A stretch of 36,830 bases of DNA from Oscillospiraceae bacterium (GTDB taxonomy: Bacteria; Bacillota; Clostridia; Oscillospirales; SIG627): assembly GCA_034925865.1 (NCBI GenBank), contig JAYFRN010000035.1:1-36830 (forward strand), written 5' to 3'. A program made the translations under genes and the position numbers. A model generated the notes under the pieces. That model saw only the letters and a list, made by a program, of their open reading frames with translations. It did no database searches and was not told the origin of the DNA. Shown in pieces: positions 1 to 8,546 of this stretch; within the stretch, counting starts at the first letter, position 1; the number at the start of each line of letters is the position of its first letter.

Positions 1-13
1 TGTATTTATACAT
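1..13 (-). CDS. Start of a gene running off the left edge (first 4 codons only)
   Basis: On the minus strand an ATG at 13-11 is preceded by a purine-rich ribosome site (GGGGGCGACGAG, about 20-25 to 14) and by a plausible promoter at 70-98. Only Met-Tyr-Lys-Tyr is inside the window, so nothing can be said about the product. The call rests on the start signals alone. Confidence 0.35.
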
Positions 14-69
14 CTCGTCGCCCCCAAGTGCAAGCTTTTTAACATGTTTCGGCCATTTTCCTTGCACTT

Positions 70-98
70 ATTATACCATAATTCTTGCGATTTGTCTT
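70..98 (-). promoter_or_regulatory. Sigma-A-type promoter with an inverted repeat over the start site
   Basis: On the minus strand a -10 TATAAT (75-70) follows an AAGACA -35 (98-93) with a 17-nt spacer. A perfect 9-bp inverted repeat (AAGTGCAAG at 26-34, CTTGCACTT at 61-69) abuts the -10 and spans the expected transcription start. It could be a repressor site or a leader hairpin ending just before the ribosome site of the left-edge gene. Confidence 0.45.
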
Positions 99-122
99 GC
101 CTTGCTGTATATTTTCTTTTGT

Positions 123-332
123 TCAGCGGGCATTAATTAATGCAATGTCATGCAAAAGAGCGCCAAGCTCGACAATTTCTTTGTCAGCGCCGTATTCATC
201 AGCCAATATAAGAGCATTCTTCACAACGAGCTTTATATGCTGCTCCCAATAATTAAAATGATCAGCGGCTTTATCCACATACTTTTGATTTTCAAACATC
301 AACTTTTCTCTTATAAATTCAATCACAGTCAT
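123..332 (-). pseudogene. Truncated HD-domain phosphohydrolase (N-terminal 69 residues)
   Basis: The 69-residue frame reads as the N-terminus of a small HD-domain protein: a helical lead (EFIREKL), then LGALLHDIALI near residues 56-66, which holds the His-Asp metal pair. Family members are usually about 150-200 residues with further His/Asp ligands downstream; here the frame stops four residues after the motif and I could not find the missing part in another frame. A strong ribosome site (AAAGGA, about 10 nt before the ATG) and an upstream promoter remain. It is most likely a recently truncated gene with an incomplete metal site; a genuinely short protein is less likely. Confidence 0.55.
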
Positions 333-431
333 TTATTTATTTTCCTTTCACGCCAGTTCTCGGCGTAATGTTTCGTACCGGTAATTATAAATTGCCCATT
401 TAGAAATTAAGCGGATCTTGTTCCTGAATAC

Positions 432-460
432 AGTATATCAAAAAGAATTGGAAAAAACAA
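432..460 (-). promoter_or_regulatory. Probable promoter of the truncated HD gene
   Basis: Minus strand: -35 TTGTTT (460-455), 17-nt spacer, -10 TATACT (437-432), giving a leader of about 90 nt before the ATG at 332. The fit to the sigma-A consensus is moderate. Confidence 0.45.
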
Positions 461-572
461 TAACTCCGTTTCTAAAATTACTTATTCACGTAACGCAATT
501 CATAAACATATATCTTCGGTAGCCCATATCATAAAAACTTATTTCAAAAAACGCATCATATTTACAAGCTAT

Positions 573-619
573 GCCGATAAAACTAGAAAAGCCGAGGAAA
601 CCTCGGCTTTTCTATCGGC
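573..619 (-). terminator. Strong two-tier hairpin terminator
   Basis: A perfect 13-bp stem (AGAAAAGCCGAGG at 585-597 with its complement at 601-613) closes a 3-nt loop. A second stem outside it, GCCGAT (573-578) with ATCGGC (614-619), encloses the first. It lies about 65 nt beyond the DUF2892-like stop codon and has U-rich flanks when read leftwards. It most likely terminates the ku-ligD-to-DUF2892 transcript. Confidence 0.8.
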
Positions 620-681
620 TATATTTTATTTTAAAAGCGTAAATTATTAACCATTACAGCAGTTATTTTTTAATACAAAGT

Positions 682-1134
682 CTATTTCTCAGCTTTAATA
701 AGAAGTTCATTCGGCTCTTTGGAATTATTCGAAAAATCTCCTCTTAAACTTTTAAGCGCTATTTTGTTATTATTGATTTCGTCCGCAGTACGGATTCCTA
801 ATTCTCTTATAATCGGCAATGGCGGACACCAGCCCTGTAACGCGTGCTGTAAAAGGAAAAATCCGACTGTCCCGGTCATCAGGAACCAACAGCATTTTTT
901 GTTTTTATACCCCATTATTGAACTTAAAAGAACTATGAAAGCAGCGTTTGTTTCCAAAACCCTCTCAACATCCCATTCGTGATCAAGTTTATTGATTCTG
1001 TCAGTTATTTCAGTTTCAGAGCTGTCTTTATATTGTGCTATCTCAGACACCGTTTTATCGCGTATTGCTTTATTGCTTTTATCACATGTATTGTATGCCG
1101 CTTTTTTTGTTGTTGATGGAAGCATAATTTTCAT
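682..1134 (-). CDS. DUF2892-like small membrane protein
   Basis: 150 residues. A charged soluble N-terminal half contains DHEWDVERVLE (about 51-61). It is followed by two short hydrophobic segments (about 63-76 and 83-99) and the motif LQGWCPPLPIIRELGIRT (about 99-116). That Gly-Trp-Cys-Pro block resembles the CP-containing end of the YgaP/DUF2892 transmembrane family. The function is unknown; related proteins are usually called conserved membrane proteins. The ribosome site AGAGAGGAT is well placed, and the gene starts 20 nt after the GlsB-like gene, so it is the last gene of the operon before the terminator at 573-619. Confidence 0.7.
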   Translation of the reverse strand: MKIMLPSTTKKAAYNTCDKSNKAIRDKTVSEIAQYKDSSETEITDRINKLDHEWDVERVLETNAAFIVLLSSIMGYKNKKCCWFLMTGTVGFFLLQHALQGWCPPLPIIRELGIRTADEINNNKIALKSLRGDFSNNSKEPNELLIKAEK

Positions 1135-1154
1135 TGGTTATCCTCTCTAATCAA

Positions 1155-1406
1155 TCATTTTGCTTTAACAGCATTTACAATCAACAATAGAATTATAGCT
1201 CCGACTGTCGCTACAAGCAGACTCCAAATATTAAAGCCTGTTACGCCATATCCGCCAAGAAAGTTCATAACAACACCGCCGATAATGCTCCCGATAACAC
1301 CAACTAAAATATTCAATCCGGCTCCCATTCTTTTATCGTTGCCGGTAATAAGGCTTGCGATCCATCCCGCAAGCGCGCCTAAAATGATCCAGCCAATAAT
1401 ACCCAT
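1155..1406 (-). CDS. GlsB/YeaQ/YmgE family stress-response membrane protein
   Basis: 83 residues, almost wholly hydrophobic, with three predicted membrane segments separated by Gly-rich turns. The opening MGIIGWIILGALAGWIAS and the central GxxxNxxVGxxGxxxGG pattern are typical of the transglycosylase-associated (GlsB/YeaQ/YmgE) family, whose usual length is about 80 residues. Members are induced by general stress in several bacteria; the molecular role is not established. The ribosome site AAGGAG is strong. The gene sits 31 nt after ldhA and 20 nt before the DUF2892-like gene, so cotranscription is likely. Confidence 0.9.
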   Translation of the reverse strand: MGIIGWIILGALAGWIASLITGNDKRMGAGLNILVGVIGSIIGGVVMNFLGGYGVTGFNIWSLLVATVGAIILLLIVNAVKAK

Positions 1407-1437
1407 ATTATTAAGCTCCTTTCTTAGTTGTAATATG

Positions 1438-2436
1438 CTATTTTGATTTTACTTCGTTCTGTATTACTCCCTTAAAGAATAACGACAGATTGGAAAGTGT
1501 CGTATTTGCAATGTTTTCAAGTGCTTCCTTTGTAAGAAAAGCCTGGTGTGAAGTCACAATCACATTAGGCATCGAAAGTAATCTTGCGATAACGTCATCC
1601 TGAATTACAGTATCTGAAAAATCCTCATAAAACAGCGTTCTCTCCTCTTCATAGACATCAAGCGCAGCACCGCCGACCTTATGCGTTTTTATAGCGGTGA
1701 TCAACTCCTCGGCATCGATTAACGCTCCTCTTGAGGTATTAATAATCACTATACCGTCTTTCATTTGTGTAAAGCTGTCTTTATTAATGATATGATACGT
1801 TTCCTTAGTCAAAGGACAGTGAAGCGAAATAATATCGGAATTTGCACATAATTCATCGAATGAAACATATTTGATATCGCTTTCAGAATGGTTGGGGTCG
1901 AACGCGATCACATTCATCCCTATTCCCCGGCAGATATTTATAAATGCTCTTCCGATTCTGCCAGTACCGACAACCCCGACCGTCTTATTACACATTTCAA
2001 AGCCCAATAACCCATTTATACTGAAATCAAACTCCTTTGTGCGCATGTAAGCCCGATGTATTTTTCGATTGAGTGTAAAAAGCAATGCAATAGCATATTC
2101 AGCTACGGAATTCGGTGAATATGCAGGCACAGTTACAATTATGAGCTTGCCGCTGGCGTAACATAAATCCACATTATTATAACCGGCACAACGCATAGCA
2201 ACAATTTCAATACCAATAGAAACGAGTGTATTAATAACAGCTTCATCAATTATATCGTTTACAAATGCAATAACTCCGTTACAGCCATTCGCCAGACCGG
2301 CCGTGCCTGACGTTAATTTATTTTCTATATATAGAATATCAATATTGTATTTGCTTTTATATTCATCAAACCATATTTTATCGTATGCCTTTGCATCAAA
2401 TAACGCGATTTTTATATGTTTTTGTATATCTCCCAT
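1438..2436 (-). CDS. ldhA: D-lactate dehydrogenase (fermentative, NAD-dependent)
   Basis: 332 residues, the normal length for the D-2-hydroxyacid dehydrogenase family. It reduces pyruvate to D-lactate with NADH in the cytoplasm. The Rossmann motif is VGVVGTGRIGRA (G157, G159, G162). The catalytic set is visible: Arg236 in INTSRGALID, Glu265 in DVYEEE and His297 in TSHQAF, matching the Arg-Glu-His triad of the E. coli LdhA type. The ribosome site AGGA is 6 nt before the ATG. It follows enolase by 92 nt in the same direction, so the two glycolysis/fermentation genes may be cotranscribed. A different 2-hydroxyacid specificity cannot be excluded, but LdhA-like spacing of the motifs favours lactate. 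Confidence 0.88.
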   Translation of the reverse strand: MGDIQKHIKIALFDAKAYDKIWFDEYKSKYNIDILYIENKLTSGTAGLANGCNGVIAFVNDIIDEAVINTLVSIGIEIVAMRCAGYNNVDLCYASGKLIIVTVPAYSPNSVAEYAIALLFTLNRKIHRAYMRTKEFDFSINGLLGFEMCNKTVGVVGTGRIGRAFINICRGIGMNVIAFDPNHSESDIKYVSFDELCANSDIISLHCPLTKETYHIINKDSFTQMKDGIVIINTSRGALIDAEELITAIKTHKVGGAALDVYEEERTLFYEDFSDTVIQDDVIARLLSMPNVIVTSHQAFLTKEALENIANTTLSNLSLFFKGVIQNEVKSK

Positions 2437-2528
2437 AAATATTCCTAAAATAATTATAATAAGCTTGATTTATATTTTTCTCATAATAGCAATTTATATA
2501 CAAGTCATTATGCAGATTTTTTCTCATG

Positions 2529-3815
2529 TTATTGCTTGTATAGTGATATTCCAGGATATACCGCATCTTTGCCAAGCATTTCTTCGATAACAAGCAATCT
2601 GTTGTATTTCGCCACACGTTCGCTTCTTGACGGAGCTCCGGATTTTATTTGACCTGCGTTTACCGCGACGCATAAATCGGATATTGAGGTATCTTCGGTT
2701 TCACCTGATCTGTGAGAAATAATAGTCTTGTAACCATTGTCATGGGCTGTTTTGATGGTATTAATAGTTTCACTTAACGTTCCGATCTGGTTTAATTTGA
2801 TAAGGATCGAATTTGCTATTCCGAGATCAATACCCTTTTGAAGCCTTGCGTAATCAGTGACAAAAAGATCATCACCCACCAGCTGTACATGACTGCTGAT
2901 AGCTGTGGTAAGCAATTTCCAACCATCCCAGTCATCTTCGGCTATACCGTCTTCAATTGAAGCAATCGGATATGCGGAAATCAACATTTTCCAGTATCCA
3001 ATAAGTTCATTTTTTGTCAGGCTTGTTTGTTTTTTCGGAAAAAAATAAGAGCCGTCATCGCGGAACCATTCGCTTGACGCCGCATCAAGCGCAATTTTTA
3101 TTTCTTTTCCCGGAATATAGCCTGAAGCTTCAATAGCCTTAAGAATGAGCTTGATTGCCTCCTCATCTTCGGAAAGGTCAGGAGCAAACCCGCCTTCATC
3201 GCCGACTGATGTTGCCGACCCTTTTTGCAATAACAGCTCCTTAAGTGTATGGAAAACCTCGGATCCCATTCGTAACGCATCTGCAAAATTTTTTGCTCCC
3301 AATGGCAGTATCATAAATTCCTGTATATCAAGATTGTTTGAGGCGTGTTTGCCTCCGTTAATGATATTCATCATCGGTACCGGCAAAGTATTTGACTCTT
3401 CGTTCCCGATATACCTGAAAAACGGCTTATTATTAAATAAAGCCGCCGCTTTCGCGTTTGCAAGCGATACCGCCAGAATAGCATTGGCACCGAGGCTGCT
3501 TTTATTGGGAGTGCCGTCGATATCAAGCATTATGCGATCAATTCCCGCTTGATTTAAAGAATCTTTTCCTTTCAGATATTTATCAATTATATTATTTATA
3601 TTACCTACGGCTTTCAATACTCCTTTGCCATGATAACGTTTTTTGTCATTATCACGCAGCTCGAGCGCCTCATGTATTCCGGTTGATGCTCCTGATGGGA
3701 CGCTTGCGATACCGGTTACGCCGTTCTGTAAAATGACTTCGGCTTGAACTGTAGGAGTTCCGCGCGAATCAAGTATTTCCCGCGCGTGTATATTTTCTAT
3801 TTGGCTACTATGCAT
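2529..3815 (-). CDS. eno: Enolase (phosphopyruvate hydratase)
   Basis: 428 residues, full length for bacterial enolase, which converts 2-phosphoglycerate to phosphoenolpyruvate in glycolysis. The N-terminal signature [13 protein letters not shown] and VPSGASTG substrate loop are intact. Active-site residues seen: Glu207 (GDEGG), metal ligands Asp244, Glu288 (SIEDG) and Asp315 (VGDD), catalytic base Lys340 (ILIKLNQ) and the HRSGETED block at 368-375. The ribosome site is weak (AAAGAG). It lies 46 nt after ligD on the same strand, an unusual neighbour for a central glycolytic gene; whether it is the only enolase of the genome cannot be judged here. Confidence 0.97.
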   Translation of the reverse strand: MHSSQIENIHAREILDSRGTPTVQAEVILQNGVTGIASVPSGASTGIHEALELRDNDKKRYHGKGVLKAVGNINNIIDKYLKGKDSLNQAGIDRIMLDIDGTPNKSSLGANAILAVSLANAKAAALFNNKPFFRYIGNEESNTLPVPMMNIINGGKHASNNLDIQEFMILPLGAKNFADALRMGSEVFHTLKELLLQKGSATSVGDEGGFAPDLSEDEEAIKLILKAIEASGYIPGKEIKIALDAASSEWFRDDGSYFFPKKQTSLTKNELIGYWKMLISAYPIASIEDGIAEDDWDGWKLLTTAISSHVQLVGDDLFVTDYARLQKGIDLGIANSILIKLNQIGTLSETINTIKTAHDNGYKTIISHRSGETEDTSISDLCVAVNAGQIKSGAPSRSERVAKYNRLLVIEEMLGKDAVYPGISLYKQ

Positions 3816-3861
3816 TTATTTACTCTTTTCTATAATAATGATTAATCGGCATGTGCTAAAT

Positions 3862-6294
3862 TTAAATTAGATATTGATCCGTATCAAAAAGATTCTTCCA
3901 CGGATCATCGCCGTTAATTCTTGAAAGCGCTTCTTTCATATCAATTCCGTCGGGAGCGATATTATCAAGTTCATCCCAAGAGATGGGCATGGATACTCTT
4001 GCTCCTTTTCTGGCTCTGATTGAATAAGGGGCAACGCTGGTGGCACCTCTGCCATTTCTGACCCAGTCAATAAATATTTTGTTTACACGCTTGGCTTTTT
4101 TTATATTGCTTGTATAGCGGTCAGGCCATTTCTTTTCCATGACTTCGGCAACCTGTTTTGAAAAATCATGAAATTTATCCCATGAAGCGGCAGGTTTTAA
4201 CGGAACCACAACATGATAGCCTTTGCCGCCGCTTGTTTTCAGATAAGAACGAAGAGATAATTCGGAAAGAACGGCTCTCATATCTCTGACACCCTGCCGT
4301 ACAGCGGAAAGCTCCATTCCCTCGTCCGGATCAAGATCAAAAACCATCATATCCGGCTTTTCCAGCTCGTCTGAACGGCTCCCCCAGACATGAAATTCAA
4401 GGGTATCCATCTGTGCTTCGGATATTATACCGGTTTCATTTTCGATATAAAAATAATCCTCCGTTTCCCCGTCGCTGTTTTGAACACGAATTGTGACAAT
4501 TCCCTTGCTTTCTGTCGTCGGATGCTTTTTGAAGAAACATGATTTTGATATTCCGTTAGGGCAGCGTACAATACTTAAAATCCGATGTTCCACATAAGGC
4601 AGCATCCTCTTTGATATCTTTTCATAATAACGGATCACATCAATTTTAGTAATTTCGGGATCAATAAACATTACTTTATCAGGATTTGTTATCTTTATAC
4701 CGCCGATAATTATGCTGTTGTCGGTTGTATCCATTGTTTTTTCCGATTCTTCAGGAATTTCCGGTTGAATGTCGTCCTCCGCTTTTTCAATTTTTATATC
4801 TTCCAAATTTTTATCTGTCCGCAGTCCTTTAAAACTGGCCTGCCTTAAGAGCTTATCGCCCGTCCATTCGGCAAATTTGATTTCCGCTACAAGCATAGGC
4901 TTAAGCCATGTGATCGTTTCGTTTGTTTTTGGTTTTGGAGCGTCCTTGAATGGCGGTTCCAATTTTTTCAAAGCTTCGAACTCTGCCGCTAGGTCCTTCA
5001 TATCTGATTCACCAAGGCCCGTCCCCGCGCGTCCGGTATAGACCAATTCACCGTCGTCGTAGACACCGAGGAGAAGCGAGCTTATTCCGCTGGATTTTTT
5101 ATCCGAAAGTGTATATCCGCCGATGACAAACTCCTGCCTTTTCGCACATTTAAGTTTGATCCAATCGCCATTTCTCGTTGCGCTGTATACGGAATCGGGC
5201 TTTTTCCCCACAATCCCTTCCATGCCCGATTCACAAGCTGTCCGAAAGCTTTCATTTCCGTTTCCGTGTACATGACGACTGTAATGAAGATTCTGAGGCG
5301 CGTTTTTCATCAAAGCTTCAAGCTTCTCTTTCCTTTTAGCAAGAGGCTGTCCGCGCAAATCTTCGCCGTCCAAAGCAAGCAGATCAAATACAATATAAAT
5401 AAGATTTTTTATTTTAGGATTTTTCATGTAATTTTGCAGAGACTGAAAATCAGTTTTCCCGGACGCATCCGTGACTGCCATTTCACCGTCAAGCACCATT
5501 GCACGTCCGCCTGCCCAGTCAATAATTGAAGAAGCAATGGCGCTAAACCTGTTTGTATAATTGTTATTGTTGCGTGTTATAAGCCTTACATTGTTTTCTT
5601 CGACAAATGCAATGATTCTGTATCCGTCATACTTCAGCTCATATAGCCAGTCTTCTCCTTCGGGAACCGTACACACAAGCTTTGCAAGCTGTACATCCGT
5701 TTTGTCAAAAGGATTCCTGGTAAATTTTTCATCATCGCCTTTTTCGATTTCCGCCATGGTTCGTCCGGTACGAATACTTGTCGTATACCCGGAAATCCCG
5801 CTTTCCTCTTTAGCATAATTATCTTTTTCTTTTATCAAAAGCCAGTTTTCCATGTCAGGCCCGGTACCCATCCGTATCAAAGCCCATTTCCCCTTAAGCC
5901 GTCTTCCATTCAAAACAAACTTTAGAGATCCGTTGTTTATTCCGTCATTGACATCCGCTGTTGGTTCCCAAGTACCCTCATCCCACAGCATCACCGTTCC
6001 GCCGCCATATTCCCCTTTCGGAATTGTTCCTTCAAAATTACTGTATTCCAACGGATGAGCTTCTACCTGTACGGCAAGTCTCTTGTCCCGTGTATCGAAG
6101 GATGGTCCTTTCGGTATTGCCCAGCTCAGCAAAGCTCCGTTCCATTCAAGACGAAGGTCATAGTGGTCTTTGCCGGCTATATGATGCTGAATGACAAACC
6201 TAAGGAGTTCACCAAGTTTTACCGTGCCGCCTTCCGGTTCCGGAGTCTTGTCAAAATTTCTTTTCTTATTATATTCATCTAAATTATCTGTCAT
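3862..6294 (-). CDS. ligD: Multifunctional DNA ligase D (phosphoesterase-ligase-polymerase) for non-homologous end joining
   Basis: 810 residues from the ATG at 6294, chosen because it starts 4 nt after the ku stop; the frame stays open further upstream but only inside ku. Three domains are visible. The phosphoesterase (about 30-160) has HYDLRLE (His44, Asp46) and HPLEYSNFEG. The ATP-dependent ligase (about 200-500) has the nucleotidyl-lysine in KYDGYR (Lys221), VLDGEMAV, EGIVGKK and WIKLKC. The primase-polymerase (about 530-805) has FDLDPD (Asp653, Asp655), TSGGKGYH and DWVRNGRGATSVAPYS. The order PE-Lig-Pol is that of Pseudomonas LigD, not the Bacillus Lig-Pol form. All catalytic motifs are present, so it should be active with Ku. 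Confidence 0.97.
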   Translation of the reverse strand: MTDNLDEYNKKRNFDKTPEPEGGTVKLGELLRFVIQHHIAGKDHYDLRLEWNGALLSWAIPKGPSFDTRDKRLAVQVEAHPLEYSNFEGTIPKGEYGGGTVMLWDEGTWEPTADVNDGINNGSLKFVLNGRRLKGKWALIRMGTGPDMENWLLIKEKDNYAKEESGISGYTTSIRTGRTMAEIEKGDDEKFTRNPFDKTDVQLAKLVCTVPEGEDWLYELKYDGYRIIAFVEENNVRLITRNNNNYTNRFSAIASSIIDWAGGRAMVLDGEMAVTDASGKTDFQSLQNYMKNPKIKNLIYIVFDLLALDGEDLRGQPLAKRKEKLEALMKNAPQNLHYSRHVHGNGNESFRTACESGMEGIVGKKPDSVYSATRNGDWIKLKCAKRQEFVIGGYTLSDKKSSGISSLLLGVYDDGELVYTGRAGTGLGESDMKDLAAEFEALKKLEPPFKDAPKPKTNETITWLKPMLVAEIKFAEWTGDKLLRQASFKGLRTDKNLEDIKIEKAEDDIQPEIPEESEKTMDTTDNSIIIGGIKITNPDKVMFIDPEITKIDVIRYYEKISKRMLPYVEHRILSIVRCPNGISKSCFFKKHPTTESKGIVTIRVQNSDGETEDYFYIENETGIISEAQMDTLEFHVWGSRSDELEKPDMMVFDLDPDEGMELSAVRQGVRDMRAVLSELSLRSYLKTSGGKGYHVVVPLKPAASWDKFHDFSKQVAEVMEKKWPDRYTSNIKKAKRVNKIFIDWVRNGRGATSVAPYSIRARKGARVSMPISWDELDNIAPDGIDMKEALSRINGDDPWKNLFDTDQYLI

Positions 6295-6298
6295 AAAA

Positions 6299-7072
6299 TT
6301 ATGCAGGTTTCTTTTCTTTTTTTGCTTTTTCCACGCTCGCTTTAAGCGCTTCCATAAGATCGACCACCTTTGCGGCACTCTCAGGTTCTGCGGCAACTAT
6401 TTCCTGTCCTGATATTTTCGCTTCGATCAATCCGCGCAGCTTTTCCTGATATTCATCTTTATATTGTGATGGATCAAACGGCGTATCCATCGAGTTTATC
6501 AGTAATTTCGCCATGTTTTGTTCCGCTTCAGATACCTGAGGCTTATTATATTGTTTTTGAAGCTCCTTAATATCATCCGCATAAAACATTGTCGATATGA
6601 GAACACCATCCTCGCGGGGAATTATTGCCATCAGCGTGTCTTTCGTTCCCATAACTGCTTTGCCAATAGCAATCTTCTGTTCAGCCATCAGCGCGGAACG
6701 AAGCAGCTCGAAAGCCTTCTCTCCTCCCGTTTCAGGCACAGCCTGATAGGTTTTATCGTAATAAACAGGTGATATCTGATTAAGCTGTGTAAAATGCAGA
6801 ATCTGTATGGATTTTTCCTTTTCTGTTTTGATCTTCTCTATTTCCTCGTCTGTTACGACGACAAATTTATCATCATCGTATTCATAACCCTTTACAATAT
6901 CTTCGGTCTTAATTTCCTTGCCGCAGTGCGCACATGTTTTTTTATATCGGATGCGGCTGTTATCTTCCCTGTGAAGCTGATTGAAATGTATGTCATTATC
7001 CTGTGTGGCTGTATACATTGCAATCGGGATCGCCACCATGCCGAAAGTTATTACTGATTTATGAGATACCAT
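6299..7072 (-). CDS. ku: Ku DNA end-binding protein (bacterial NHEJ)
   Basis: 257 residues, normal for homodimeric bacterial Ku, which rings double-strand ends and recruits LigD. The opening SVITFGMVAIPI, the CAHCGKEI...DIVKGYEYDDDKFVVV block (about 47-74) and YYDKTYQAVPETGGEKAFELLRSAL (about 105-128, split here by normal family residues) are characteristic. The C-terminus is Lys-rich (KAKKEKKPA), as in the tail that contacts DNA or LigD. The ribosome site CCGGAGGTG is strong. It is the first gene of a ku-ligD pair separated by 4 nt. In Bacillus the pair is forespore-controlled; the promoter here is not clear enough to assign a sigma factor. Confidence 0.96.
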   Translation of the reverse strand: MVSHKSVITFGMVAIPIAMYTATQDNDIHFNQLHREDNSRIRYKKTCAHCGKEIKTEDIVKGYEYDDDKFVVVTDEEIEKIKTEKEKSIQILHFTQLNQISPVYYDKTYQAVPETGGEKAFELLRSALMAEQKIAIGKAVMGTKDTLMAIIPREDGVLISTMFYADDIKELQKQYNKPQVSEAEQNMAKLLINSMDTPFDPSQYKDEYQEKLRGLIEAKISGQEIVAAEPESAAKVVDLMEALKASVEKAKKEKKPA

Positions 7073-7304
7073 TATATAACACCTCCGGATTTTATTGTTT
7101 CCGTTTATATTTTAAGTATACTTCAGTATTATTCAAACTTTTCTCTATGGTATACCATTCGGTATTCCTCAGTTAAAAGTGTGTCAAGTCAGAATGAACC
7201 GGTCGCTAGTATTGCTTGGGTTATCTGATACATCAACTTCTCTTTAAAATATTTGTCGAAAATATAGATTTGAATTAAAATTTTAATTACATTTTATTGT
7301 ATCA
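7073..7304. promoter_or_regulatory. Divergent intergenic region upstream of ku, with small palindromes
   Basis: This is the left part of the 325-nt gap between ku and the lipoprotein gene. A weak minus-strand promoter candidate has -35 TTTGAA (7137-7132), a 17-nt spacer and -10 TAAAAT (7114-7109). Two perfect palindromes lie close by: AAGTATACTT (7114-7123) and ATGGTATACCAT (7147-7158). These could be operators for the ku operon. I see no canonical LexA box. Confidence 0.35.
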
Positions 7305-7332
7305 TTGACATTTAATTCAAAAGTTGTATAAT
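7305..7332 (+). promoter_or_regulatory. Consensus sigma-A promoter for the Thr/Glu-rich lipoprotein
   Basis: Both hexamers match the consensus exactly: TTGACA (7305-7310), a 16-nt spacer, TATAAT (7327-7332). The leader is about 60 nt, with an AAGGA ribosome site at 7385-7389. Confidence 0.8.
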
Positions 7333-7397
7333 ACAAGTTGATATATATGTGAGTTGACGTTCACATATATAAAAAATACCGAGTAAGGAATAAATCA

Positions 7398-8483
7398 ATG
7401 AAAACAAAGAGACTTTCAACACGATTATTGATTTCTGTCATACTTATTTTGACATTGATCTTTTCTGTTTCGTGTGGTGATCAACAAAATCCCATAAAAT
7501 CCACAAATAACATGACCGAGACAACCGGCTATCCGGAAACGACAGCCGAAGTAAAGACTGATATGTCTGAAACGAAGACGGGATCTGTAACAACAGAACC
7601 TCTGACAACAACGGAATCCGAGACTAAAACAGAGCCAATAACAACAGAAGAATCAGCAACAGAAACTAATGCACCAACAGAAACCAAAGCAAAGCTTATT
7701 GAGATATCCAGTGCCGATGAATTACGCGCTTTTGCAAAGGCGGCAAACAGCGGAAGCGAAAATTATGCTGATTATGTAATTTCAATAACCGCGGATATTG
7801 ATCTTTCAAGTGAAAACTGGGTTCCCTTCTCTACAGATTATATGGAATATGCCACCATCGAAGGCAACAATCACACCATATCAGGAATCACTATAGTCGG
7901 CGCGGAAGCTGAACAGCAGTTAGGTTTTATTAAAACTAACTCCAAGCCGCTCTATATTCAAAACATAACCTTTAAAAATATTAAAATTACCGCATCCGAG
8001 CGGCATGCCGCCGCGGTTATCGGGCAAAACAATTCCGAGGCTATCATGGACAATGTCAATGTCGATACGCTTACTGTCGCTGGCGGCACAGGCAAAGTAG
8101 GAGATCTTACCGGAATTTGCTTCAGAATTGGCGGCCTTGTCGGAATGGCATCATCCGCAAGCACAACTGTTATTAAAAACTGCTCCGTTAAAAATATTGA
8201 TCTCACAGGCTTTCATAATCTTGCCGCGCTCATCGGAGCCGACCAATCTGATAAAGCTGTTGTTGAGAATAATACCGTTTCAAACATTAAATTGAATTAC
8301 TCTGCAGGCTATAGCGAAAACTATGACGCAGCCAAAGCAAGAACCTTCTGCGATATTTTCTATAACAACACCACCTGGAGCGATCATAGAGATTACGACA
8401 AAGACAATGGCAACACTTATGAAAATGTAACTTTCTATGATATAGCATATGACGTTACATACAAGGATCTCGAAGGAAGATAA
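7398..8483 (+). CDS. Surface lipoprotein with Thr/Glu-rich stalk and beta-helix-like domain
   Basis: 361 residues. A basic and hydrophobic signal (1-25) ends at FSVSC with Cys26 as the likely lipidation site. Residues about 35-98 are a low-complexity Thr/Glu linker (repeats of TTE, TETK). The rest begins ISSADELRAFAKAANSG and continues with short Gly/Asn-rich strands such as IEGNNHTISGITIVG and IGGLVGMAS, the pattern of GLUG-type or pectate-lyase-like beta-helices that sit on clostridial surfaces. No catalytic residues are evident, so an adhesive or carbohydrate-binding role is inference. It is a single-gene unit between a consensus promoter and a strong terminator. Confidence 0.75.
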   Translation: MKTKRLSTRLLISVILILTLIFSVSCGDQQNPIKSTNNMTETTGYPETTAEVKTDMSETKTGSVTTEPLTTTESETKTEPITTEESATETNAPTETKAKLIEISSADELRAFAKAANSGSENYADYVISITADIDLSSENWVPFSTDYMEYATIEGNNHTISGITIVGAEAEQQLGFIKTNSKPLYIQNITFKNIKITASERHAAAVIGQNNSEAIMDNVNVDTLTVAGGTGKVGDLTGICFRIGGLVGMASSASTTVIKNCSVKNIDLTGFHNLAALIGADQSDKAVVENNTVSNIKLNYSAGYSENYDAAKARTFCDIFYNNTTWSDHRDYDKDNGNTYENVTFYDIAYDVTYKDLEGR

Positions 8484-8507
8484 TCTTTCAAACAGTTTAC
8501 AGAGCGT

Positions 8508-8546
8508 CAGGCAGCAACTTTATTGTTGCTGCCTGATTGTTTTTTA
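8508..8546 (+). terminator. Rho-independent terminator of the lipoprotein gene
   Basis: A perfect 11-bp stem, CAGGCAGCAAC (8508-8518) with its complement (8525-8535), closes a 6-nt loop and is followed by a T-rich tract at 8536-8546. It lies 24 nt after the stop codon. Confidence 0.9.

Larger units (their letters stand above)
333..681. other. Intergenic region holding a promoter and a terminator
   Basis: This 349-nt stretch has no convincing gene. It contains the minus-strand promoter at 432-460 for the truncated HD gene and the large hairpin at 573-619 that ends the operon arriving from the right. The rest is AT-rich without recognisable structure. Confidence 0.6.

Noticed and set aside
7073-7200. 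LexA/DinR-type SOS box before ku
   Set aside because: No GAAC-N4-GTTC or CGAAC-N4-GTTCG motif; the palindromes there have a different sequence.
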